A stretch of DNA of 46,892 nucleotides, from contig CANBVQ010000008.1 in the NCBI GenBank assembly GCA_947372925.1, positions 1-46,892 of the forward strand, given 5' to 3'. Origin of the DNA: Acidimicrobiaceae bacterium (GTDB lineage Bacteria; Actinomycetota; Acidimicrobiia; Acidimicrobiales; RAAP-2). Within the stretch, counting starts at the first letter, position 1. Every line of letters starts with the position of its first letter. Made by a program: the position numbers and the translations under genes. The notes under the pieces were generated by a model. The model was not told the origin of the DNA and searched no databases. It saw only the letters and a list, made by a program, of their open reading frames with translations. Positions 24,744 through 32,484 of this stretch are shown piece after piece.

Positions 24744-26224
24744 GGAAGGAGGAGGTAGGCGTGGTGCGCCAAGTTGGCAATAGGTCCAGGCCACACACCA
24801 AAGAGGATGGCCGAAACACTGCCGATGGCTATTACCGACCCGGTGAGGCGGGGAACGGCCACTCGGACTCCAGCACCCTCGTCGTCGCTGTAGAGCGAAA
24901 GCACCAGTCGAACGTAAAAGAATCCACCAATGGCTGCCGCCACCATGGCAATCACGGCCAGCCAGGAGCCACCAGCGTCCACGGCAGAGGTAATCACGGC
25001 GAACTTGGCGAAGAACCCAGTGGTGAACGGCGCACCGGCCTGTGACAGCAGCAGCACGGCGAGCGCCGCTCCGAGTAGGGGCTGACGACGAGCTAGGCCA
25101 CGGTAGTGATCAAGGTCGTGACTGGTTTCACCCTCTCCCCCAACGAGCGTCACCACCGCAAAGGTGGCGATCACGACCGGGAGATACGTCACGACGTAGT
25201 ACAGAGTGCCGGCGACACCAGAAGGTGAGGCTGACCAAAGGCCCAGCAACATGAAGCCGGCCTGCGATATCGAAGAGTAGGCGAGAAGACGCTTGATGTT
25301 GCGCTGCACCAGAGCCACTGCGGCACCGACCAACGTCGAGAGAACGACGAGACCCCACACCAGTGGACGCCACGACTCTGACTGGGTCGTGAGTGCTCCA
25401 AAAATCACGCGCAAGACGGCGGCAAATGCACCGACCTTCACGATGGACGCCATGTAACCCGTAACGGGTGACGGAGCTCCCTCGTAAACGTCTGGCGACC
25501 AGACGTGGAACGGAACCGCAGCCACCTTGAAGGCAAAGCCGACCAGCATGAGTCCGAGGCCCGCAACCAGCACACCAGGCTGGAGGATGAAGTTGTGCGC
25601 GAGGAAGTAAGCGATTGACGACAAGTTCGTCGAACCGGCGCCGCCGTAGGTCAGCGCCACGCCGTAGATGAAAATTGCTGACGCAAAGCCACCCAGCAGG
25701 AAGTACTTCAAGGCTGCTTCGGCCGAACCGGAGCGGTGGCGGTCAAAGGCGACCAACACGTAGAGCCCAATGGACAGGATTTCGAGTCCGAGGAAGATCA
25801 CGATGAGATCGTTGGCTTGCGCCATCATCATCGCGCCGGAGGCCGAGGCCAAAACCAGGATGTGAAATTCGGCACCCACAACGTGAGCACGATGCGCCCA
25901 GTCGTGTGCGACCAGCGCGGTGAGCCCGACGCCGAGAGCGATGGCGGCCGAGGCCAGAACTCCGAAGCCATCGAGCGCAATGGCGTGAGCCAGCGTTGTC
26001 GTCGAACCATGGATCGACACATCACGCCACTGGAAGAACGAAAGTGCGAATGCACTTACAGCCGTCACGACCGTCACGCTGGTGGCGACTACGGCCGAAA
26101 CGCGAGCGCGTGTCATGGCCGTTACGAACATCAAGATCAGTGAGCCGCCCAGGAGGACCAATATCGGCGCAATGGCCAGATAGTGGACGGAGGGCATCGC
26201 TAGTTGTGCCACTTTCGCGATCAT
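24740..26224 (-). CDS. nuoN: NADH-quinone oxidoreductase subunit N
   Basis: The 494-residue protein is an antiporter-like membrane subunit of complex I with about fourteen helices. A lysine and glutamate in the core helices carry protons; the segment DLIVIFLGLEILSIGLYVLV contains the conserved glutamate of helix 5, and VQRNIKRLLAYSSISQAGF is the characteristic central stretch. I start at ATG 26224, which overlaps the nuoM stop in ATGA; a longer frame to 26350 is inside nuoM. It sits at the far end of the proton-pumping arm with NuoM and NuoL. Confidence 0.95.
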   Translation of the reverse strand: MIAKVAQLAMPSVHYLAIAPILVLLGGSLILMFVTAMTRARVSAVVATSVTVVTAVSAFALSFFQWRDVSIHGSTTTLAHAIALDGFGVLASAAIALGVGLTALVAHDWAHRAHVVGAEFHILVLASASGAMMMAQANDLIVIFLGLEILSIGLYVLVAFDRHRSGSAEAALKYFLLGGFASAIFIYGVALTYGGAGSTNLSSIAYFLAHNFILQPGVLVAGLGLMLVGFAFKVAAVPFHVWSPDVYEGAPSPVTGYMASIVKVGAFAAVLRVIFGALTTQSESWRPLVWGLVVLSTLVGAAVALVQRNIKRLLAYSSISQAGFMLLGLWSASPSGVAGTLYYVVTYLPVVIATFAVVTLVGGEGETSHDLDHYRGLARRQPLLGAALAVLLLSQAGAPFTTGFFAKFAVITSAVDAGGSWLAVIAMVAAAIGGFFYVRLVLSLYSDDEGAGVRVAVPRLTGSVIAIGSVSAILFGVWPGPIANLAHHAYLLLP

Positions 26225-27735
26225 CGGTTGACCCCCTGCGGAGTTGAGTGCGCCACGATGGCGTGCGTCGAGGGATTGATCTTGTTCAAGAGGGGTGCGG
26301 GGTAGACACCGAGAACCACCACCAGAACAATGATCGGGGCCAGTACCCATCGCTCAGCGGTTGTCGCGTCGGGAATGGAGGCATTCTCACCCGTGGCTTC
26401 ACCGTGAAAGACACGTTGGTAAGCCCAGAGCAGGTAGAGCGCCGCGAAGATAACACCCGTCGTGGCGATAACTGCCCACCAGGGATGAGCGTTGAATGAG
26501 CCGAGGAGGACGAGAAGCTCCGAGACGAAGCCCGAAAGACCTGGCAGACCGATAGAGGCCAGCATCACCACGGTAAAGAGCGCGGCGAGCACTGGCGCGG
26601 GACCCTGGAGTCCAGAGAGTGCGCTGATGGTCGAGGTACCTCGACGACGTTCGATACCGCCAATCAGCAAGAAGAGCCCCGCGGTGATGACACCGTGGTT
26701 AAACATCAAAAGAACGGCGCCACTGGTGGCGATTTGCGAACCGGCAAAAATCCCGAGCACGATAAAGCCCACTTGAGCCATTGACGAGTAGGCCACCACT
26801 CGCTTCAGTTCCTTGCTCACGGCGGCGAGTGCTGATCCGTACAAAATACCGATGACGGCCAGGGTCAGGACGACGGGCCGAACAGTATCGAGACTCTGCG
26901 GCAGAAGGCCCACGGCAAATCGGAGCAGTCCGTACGTACCCAGCTTGGCCAACAGCGCTGAGAGCACCATCGAACCCGCGATTGGTGCCTCGGCGTAGGC
27001 CAATGGCGACCAGGTGTGCAGAGGGAAGATGGGGCTCTTAATACCGAAGGCAATTAAGAAACCAATCATGATCCAAGTGGCGACACCGGATGACAGAGGC
27101 GTCTCCTTGAGGGCCGACATGGCAAAGGTGAGGTCGCCGCCAAAGACGTGCTGGTGGCGAACGGCAATGTAGACCATGCCCACGAGCAAAAAGCCGGAGC
27201 CAAAGAGGGTGTACACGAAGAACTTCAGCGCCGCGGCGGCCCGCTGTGAGCCTCCCCAACCAGCAATCAGGAAGTAACTCGGAATAAGCGTGAGTTCGAA
27301 GAAGAGGAAGAACGAGAGCATGTCGCGCGTCGCGAAAGCGCCAATAGTTGCCGTCATCAAGACGAGCAACCACGCCACGAAGGCGGGCGTACGACGTGAT
27401 TCATTAGCCCCCACGAGAGCCAGCAAAATCACCAGCGCTGTCAAGGCCACCAAGAAGAGTGAGATGCCGTCAACACCAATGTCGTAAGCGACACCGAGCG
27501 ATGGAGCCAAGACCTTGCGATAGGTGAAATCAAAGACCGTGGTGGTCGAACCTGATCCAATCGTGTGCGAGGCGCGGTACGACAACGCGACCACGACGGT
27601 TATAGCCAGCTCGAGAGCGGCGGCTGTGATTCCAATGACTCGAGCGAGGTGGTCCGATGCCCGGAGACCGATGATGAGTGCGGCACCCACCAAAGGAATG
27701 ATGAGCAAGAGGGAAAGCCAAAGTGACGTATGCAT
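26221..27735 (-). CDS. nuoM: NADH-quinone oxidoreductase subunit M
   Basis: The 504-residue protein is the middle antiporter-like subunit. Glu147 in SFFLFFELTLIPSYF matches the essential helix-5 glutamate, and LKRVVAYSSMAQVGFIVLG is the signature near the middle. I take ATG 27735, two bases after the nuoL stop; a TTG start at 27744 would overlap nuoL. It forms a proton channel together with the long helix of NuoL. Confidence 0.96.
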   Translation of the reverse strand: MHTSLWLSLLLIIPLVGAALIIGLRASDHLARVIGITAAALELAITVVVALSYRASHTIGSGSTTTVFDFTYRKVLAPSLGVAYDIGVDGISLFLVALTALVILLALVGANESRRTPAFVAWLLVLMTATIGAFATRDMLSFFLFFELTLIPSYFLIAGWGGSQRAAAALKFFVYTLFGSGFLLVGMVYIAVRHQHVFGGDLTFAMSALKETPLSSGVATWIMIGFLIAFGIKSPIFPLHTWSPLAYAEAPIAGSMVLSALLAKLGTYGLLRFAVGLLPQSLDTVRPVVLTLAVIGILYGSALAAVSKELKRVVAYSSMAQVGFIVLGIFAGSQIATSGAVLLMFNHGVITAGLFLLIGGIERRRGTSTISALSGLQGPAPVLAALFTVVMLASIGLPGLSGFVSELLVLLGSFNAHPWWAVIATTGVIFAALYLLWAYQRVFHGEATGENASIPDATTAERWVLAPIIVLVVVLGVYPAPLLNKINPSTHAIVAHSTPQGVNR

Positions 27736-27737
27736 GA

Positions 27738-29618
27738 CTACCAAGACCTCGCAACCAAGAACAGCACGACAAGCATCATGCCGACGACCACTACGAGGGC
27801 GTAGTGGCGAACAAAACCAGACTGAATCTTGCGAATGCCTTCAGCGCTCTTACGGACCGAAACGGCCGTTGCGACCACGGCACCATCGAGGATTTTGGGC
27901 TCGATGGTCGTGCTGCCGAATTGCGCCACCCGTTGTAGCGGACGACCAATAGTGAAGTCGTAGAAGTCGTCCCAGCGCCAGACCTTCTCCAAGAAGCTCG
28001 ACTCGAAGCGGGGCCATGGCGATGTGGAATTCCACAGCGAGAAGGCAATGAGAAGACCAATGATGCCGGCAGCGGCATCGGCTCCGGCGAGTACGAACTC
28101 GGACATGTGTGAGCCCAGGACTGGCGATACCGTCGACTCGAACACGGGGTCGAGGAAGCCAGCGAGTGACATGGAATGGGCCCACGGCAGATCCAACAGA
28201 CCACCAAGAGCACTAAAGACGGCGAGGATAACCAGAGGCACTGTCATCATCCACGGACTCTCGTGAGGGTCGTGACCTTCGGTCACTTCACGGAACCGCT
28301 CGTCGCCTCGGAACGTCAAGACGAAGAGTCGACTCATGTAGTACGCCGTGAGGACTGCCGTGAAAAGGCCGAGAACGTAGAGCGGCTTAGAGAAGGCGTA
28401 GACGTTCGCTAGAACATCGCCCTTGGCCCAGAAACCGGCAAATGGTGGAATGCCGGCAATTGCGAGCCAACCAATAAGGAAGGTGGGAAATGTCAGCGGG
28501 AGATACTTCTGCAGTCCACCCATTTTGCGGAGGTCTTGCTCGCCATTAAGCGAGTGAATAACGGAACCGGACCCGAGGAACAAGAGAGCCTTGAAGAATG
28601 CGTGGCTCACCATCAAGAAGATGGCTGCGGAGTAGGCCCCTGTGCCCACGGCCAAAATCATGTATCCAATTTGCGAAACCGTTGAGAAGGCCAAGACTTT
28701 CTTGATGTCCTTCTGAGACGTGGCCACCGTGGCGGCCACGAAGGCCGTAAGTCCACCGATAACCGCAATGACCCATCGACCAGACGTCGACCAGGCCAGT
28801 ACGGGTGACATTCGGATAAGCAGATAGACACCGGCCGTAACCATGGTGGCGGCGTGAATCAATGCCGACACTGGCGTAGGACCTTCCATGGCGTCAGGGA
28901 GCCAGTTAAAGAGAGGGATCTGCGCCGACTTACCACTAGCGGCCAACATCAGAGCCAGCACAATGAGCAGGGCGACCGTGCTCGACAAAGGAATCGTCGA
29001 GCCGAGACCAATGATGGTGAGGTAGTTCAGCGAACCGAAGTGACTGAAGAGCAGGAACATCGCGAGCAAGAGACCAACGTCACCGACTCGGTTGTAGATA
29101 AAGGCCTTCTTGCCGGCGCTCGCCGCGGAGTCCTTCGTGAAGTAGTAGCTCACGAGCCAGTACGAGCAAACACCCACGCCTTCCCAGCCCACGAACGTCA
29201 CGAGCAAGTTGTTGCCCAAAACCAACACCAACATGGAGAAGACGAACAGGTTGAGATAGAGGAAGAACTTCTTGAAGTCCTTCTCCCCGTGCATGTAGCC
29301 AATCGAGTACAGGTGAATCAGCGTCGAGATGCCCGAAACAAAGAGGCACATAGTCACCGAAAGCGGGTCCAAGAGGAACGCGGCATCGACCTTGAGCGGG
29401 CCCACCGAGAGCCAGGAGAAAAGTTGAATCGTGACTTCGCGCTCAGTCTGGCCCAGGAGCCAGACAAAGGAGATCACGGTCGTTAGAAATGACGCCAATA
29501 CGGCCGATGTGGCAATCCAGCCAGAAACGGGTTCACGCGTCGTGGACTTCGGCAGGACGAGAACCAGCAGGAATCCGACGAGCGGGAAGAGCGGGATGAG
29601 AGCGGCTAAGGAGTTCAT
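27738..29618 (-). CDS. nuoL: NADH-quinone oxidoreductase subunit L
   Basis: The 626-residue protein is the distal antiporter-like subunit with the long lateral helix at its C-terminus that runs along the membrane arm. Signatures include LLVTFVGWEGVGVCSYWLVS (helix 5 glutamate) and QKDIKKVLAFSTVSQIGYM. ATG 29618 lies one base after the nuoK stop; an upstream in-frame ATG at 29645 would overlap nuoK. The length is normal for the family. Confidence 0.96.
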   Translation of the reverse strand: MNSLAALIPLFPLVGFLLVLVLPKSTTREPVSGWIATSAVLASFLTTVISFVWLLGQTEREVTIQLFSWLSVGPLKVDAAFLLDPLSVTMCLFVSGISTLIHLYSIGYMHGEKDFKKFFLYLNLFVFSMLVLVLGNNLLVTFVGWEGVGVCSYWLVSYYFTKDSAASAGKKAFIYNRVGDVGLLLAMFLLFSHFGSLNYLTIIGLGSTIPLSSTVALLIVLALMLAASGKSAQIPLFNWLPDAMEGPTPVSALIHAATMVTAGVYLLIRMSPVLAWSTSGRWVIAVIGGLTAFVAATVATSQKDIKKVLAFSTVSQIGYMILAVGTGAYSAAIFLMVSHAFFKALLFLGSGSVIHSLNGEQDLRKMGGLQKYLPLTFPTFLIGWLAIAGIPPFAGFWAKGDVLANVYAFSKPLYVLGLFTAVLTAYYMSRLFVLTFRGDERFREVTEGHDPHESPWMMTVPLVILAVFSALGGLLDLPWAHSMSLAGFLDPVFESTVSPVLGSHMSEFVLAGADAAAGIIGLLIAFSLWNSTSPWPRFESSFLEKVWRWDDFYDFTIGRPLQRVAQFGSTTIEPKILDGAVVATAVSVRKSAEGIRKIQSGFVRHYALVVVVGMMLVVLFLVARSW

Positions 29619-29619
29619 C

Positions 29620-29925
29620 TCAGCCTCGCAACTCTGAAAGTTCATCGACAGCCGTCGACTGGCGGCGGCGGAAGATTGCTACCACGATGGCCAAACCAAC
29701 AGTGACCTCAGCGGCCGCCACGACAAGAATGAAGAAGACCGAAGCCTGTCCCCCAATGTCGTGTAGCGAGCGTGAAAACGTTACAAACGTCAAATTGACG
29801 GCATTGAGCATGAGTTCAATGCACATAAACATGATGAGGGCGCTGCGTCGGGTTAAGAGCCCGAACATGCCAATGCCAAAAATGACGGCGGCCAAAATTA
29901 AGAACCAGGACTCGGGAATGGTCAC
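29620..29925 (-). CDS. nuoK: NADH-quinone oxidoreductase subunit K
   Basis: The 101-residue, three-helix subunit carries the two buried glutamates needed for proton pumping, Glu37 (MCIELMLNAVNL) and Glu73 (AAAEVTVGLAI), equivalent to Glu36 and Glu72 of Escherichia coli. The GTG start at 29925 overlaps the nuoJ stop as GTGA. Confidence 0.96.
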   Translation of the reverse strand: MTIPESWFLILAAVIFGIGMFGLLTRRSALIMFMCIELMLNAVNLTFVTFSRSLHDIGGQASVFFILVVAAAEVTVGLAIVVAIFRRRQSTAVDELSELRG

Positions 29926-30491
29926 GCGTCGGCTCCTTCCGAAATCGACTCTCCGGTGCGGTCACGCCGCGCGAGCAAAACGGCACCAACAACGGCAATG
30001 ATCAAAAGCGCCGCGGTGGCTTCAAAGGCAAAGAGGTATGTCGTAAAGACGGCCGAGCCGACGGCTTGTACGTTTTCGGCACCGCTCGGAGATGCACCGG
30101 TGGCGACTTGTGCTCCGGTCGACCAACCGCCCCGACTTAACATGGCCAAGATGCCAACCATGGTGACGACTACCGAGGCGTAGGCCATAGGGCGTTGAGC
30201 GACGAGTGGCTCAATCGTTACATCCTCTTGGTTGTCGACACCCAAAAACATGATGACGAACAAGAAGAGCACCACGATGGCGCCGCAGTAGACGATTACT
30301 TGGACCGCAGCTAGGAAGTGGGCCTCTTGCTCCAGGAAGGCAATGGCCACACCGAGCAGCGTCAAGATCAAACTCAGCGCCGAGTGGACGGGATTGCGAT
30401 ACGTGATGATTCCGAGGGCTCCAATGACGGCCATCGCTGCCGCGGCAATGAAGACGATGAGGTCTGGCCAGGTGGTGGTCATGGCAATCAT
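29922..30491 (-). CDS. nuoJ: NADH-quinone oxidoreductase subunit J
   Basis: The 189-residue protein has five helices; helix 3 carries the VIVYCGAIVVLFLFVIMFLG stretch whose tyrosine and pi-bulge help couple quinone chemistry to proton transfer. A soluble loop near 115-140 is rich in Gly, Ser and Ala. ATG 30491 overlaps the nuoI stop in ATGA; an ATG three codons later is also possible. Confidence 0.95.
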   Translation of the reverse strand: MIAMTTTWPDLIVFIAAAAMAVIGALGIITYRNPVHSALSLILTLLGVAIAFLEQEAHFLAAVQVIVYCGAIVVLFLFVIMFLGVDNQEDVTIEPLVAQRPMAYASVVVTMVGILAMLSRGGWSTGAQVATGASPSGAENVQAVGSAVFTTYLFAFEATAALLIIAVVGAVLLARRDRTGESISEGADA

Positions 30492-31246
30492 GCGCGTACC
30501 TTGCGGACCAAGTGGCCAACCTTGCTGGCTTCCAATTTCGTAATCACTCCGGCAATACCTCGTCGATTGAGCGGGACGTCTTCGGGCTCTAGGTGGGACG
30601 TGAATGCGTCGCGGAGTTGCTTTGAACCTGTGGCGGCGTCATCACGGTTTTCGCTCTGGCCACCTTCGGCTGCACGCACACCAACGCCGAGGTCTCCCGA
30701 CCACTGGGTGATGCCTTCGTACTCCGCATTGCCAGCGGGCGCCGTGGCGCGCATCCAACCACCGGTCATGGCCGATTCACCGGCACGCCAGTCTTCCCAG
30801 GGCAAGCGCTTGGGCTCACCCATGTCGTCCACAACAAGTTCGGCCTTGGTGTAAATCGCGTCCGATCGGTTGGTGAAGGAGAACTCGAACATCTTGGACT
30901 CCGTAATGGCCTCGGTTGGGCAGGCTTCCACACACAGGTCACAGTGAATGCAGCGGAGATAGTTGATCTCGTAGATGTACCCGTAACGCTCGCCTGGGCT
31001 AACGGGATGGTCCATGGGGTTATCGAGTCCACGGACGTAGATGCAGTTGGCGGGGCAAACACCGGCGCAGAGTTCGCAGCCGATGCACTTCTCCATACCG
31101 TCTTCGTACCGATTAAGAACGTGACGGCCGTGCTGACGCGGCTGCTTCGGACGCTTCTCCTTGGGATAGCTCGACGTCACCGACGGCCTTCCGATGTGGA
31201 GGAACGTGAGCTTGAAGCCTCCGAAGAAATTGAAGGGATTCGCCAT
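30488..31246 (-). CDS. nuoI: NADH-quinone oxidoreductase subunit I (2x 4Fe-4S)
   Basis: The 252-residue subunit binds clusters N6a and N6b: Cys54/57/60 with Cys109, and Cys99/102/105 with Cys64 (CIGCELCAGVCP and CIHCDLCVEACP). It relays electrons from NuoG to NuoB. After the ferredoxin domain a tail of about 90 residues, with GGQSENRDDA and a basic end, makes it longer than usual (about 160-210). ATG 31246 overlaps the nuoH stop by one base. Confidence 0.95.
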   Translation of the reverse strand: MANPFNFFGGFKLTFLHIGRPSVTSSYPKEKRPKQPRQHGRHVLNRYEDGMEKCIGCELCAGVCPANCIYVRGLDNPMDHPVSPGERYGYIYEINYLRCIHCDLCVEACPTEAITESKMFEFSFTNRSDAIYTKAELVVDDMGEPKRLPWEDWRAGESAMTGGWMRATAPAGNAEYEGITQWSGDLGVGVRAAEGGQSENRDDAATGSKQLRDAFTSHLEPEDVPLNRRGIAGVITKLEASKVGHLVRKVRA

Positions 31247-32484
31247 TATTGATCGTCTCCGTCAGTCAGTTTCCGCAGGATGTACGGCGGCAGCGGACGC
31301 TCACCAACCGTAGGGAGGACCGAGTCTGGACCAGCCTCACGGTTGAGACCAATGTCAAAAGCGCGCGTAAGGAATGTCGAAGCCACCAGGCTGAGGGCAG
31401 CGAGCGCAAAGCCCCAGGCCGGCGAGATGATGAAGCCCGCTACCAGCAGCATCCACGCCAAGCTCAGCGGAATCAAACGCTTCCAACCGAGATCCATCAA
31501 TTGGTCGTAGCGGAAACGTGGCAGAGCCGCGCGGAACCAAACGTAGGCGAAGCAGAACAGAGTGGTCTTACCGAGGAACCACAGAATTGGGAAGACCCAC
31601 TGAATGTGCGGAATGTTGGGTACGTATCCGGCCGGACCACCGAAGAAGAGTGTCACCATGACGGCCGACATCGTGATGGTGTTCATGAACTCCGCGAGGA
31701 AGAACAGGGCGAAACGAATCGAAGAGTATTCCGTGTGGAACCCACCGACAAGCTCACTTTCGGCTTCGACCACATCGAAGGGTGGACGGTTGAGTTCGGC
31801 CGTGATGGAGATCAAGAACAGCACGAAGGGCACAATGCCGAGGCGAATCAAATTCCAGTGCCATACGCCGTGGGCTTGACTCGTAACGATGTCGTGCGTC
31901 GAGAGCGATCCGGTGGCCAGGACGACGGTAACTACGGTCATGCCCAAGGCAGCCTCGTAAGAAATCATCTGGGCACTGGCTCGCACGGAAGAGATAAGTG
32001 GGTACTTCGAACCGGAAGACCATCCAGCCAAGATGACGCCGTACACCGAGAGTCCCGACATGGCCAGCAGAAGCAGGATGCCAATCGGAGGGTCGGCCAC
32101 CTGAAGCAGGAATGTGTGGTGAGCCACCGTGACGGTTCCGCCCACGGGCACGATTGAAAACGTGATGAGTGCTGGAATCAAAGCCAAGTACGGGGCGAGC
32201 TTGAACGTAAAGCGGTCGGCTTGCGCCGGAATTAAGTCTTCCTTAAAGAAGAGCTTGATGCCGTCAGCGAGCGTCTGGAGGAGGCCGAAAGGTCCCCAAC
32301 GGTTTGGTCCGATGCGACTCTGCATGTCGGAAATGACCTTGCGCTCAAACCAAATCATCAGGGTGACGCAACCCATGAGCGCTCCGAAGGCCACGAGGAC
32401 CTTCAACGCGGCGATGATGAACACCGCAAGATTGACACCGAATACGTACAGCGGATCGCCGGCAGCGAGAATCAGGTGGCTCAC
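31246..32484 (-). CDS. nuoH: NADH-quinone oxidoreductase subunit H
   Basis: The 412-residue membrane subunit holds the quinone chamber and joins the two arms of complex I. ERKVISDMQSRIGPNRWGPF and GIKLFFKEDLIP (about 48-85) are the family signatures on the quinone side, and EAESELVGGFHTEYSS is the second conserved loop. The GTG at 32484 overlaps the nuoG stop as GTGA; the frame continues upstream inside nuoG but that part is not NuoH. Confidence 0.96.
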   Translation of the reverse strand: MSHLILAAGDPLYVFGVNLAVFIIAALKVLVAFGALMGCVTLMIWFERKVISDMQSRIGPNRWGPFGLLQTLADGIKLFFKEDLIPAQADRFTFKLAPYLALIPALITFSIVPVGGTVTVAHHTFLLQVADPPIGILLLLAMSGLSVYGVILAGWSSGSKYPLISSVRASAQMISYEAALGMTVVTVVLATGSLSTHDIVTSQAHGVWHWNLIRLGIVPFVLFLISITAELNRPPFDVVEAESELVGGFHTEYSSIRFALFFLAEFMNTITMSAVMVTLFFGGPAGYVPNIPHIQWVFPILWFLGKTTLFCFAYVWFRAALPRFRYDQLMDLGWKRLIPLSLAWMLLVAGFIISPAWGFALAALSLVASTFLTRAFDIGLNREAGPDSVLPTVGERPLPPYILRKLTDGDDQ

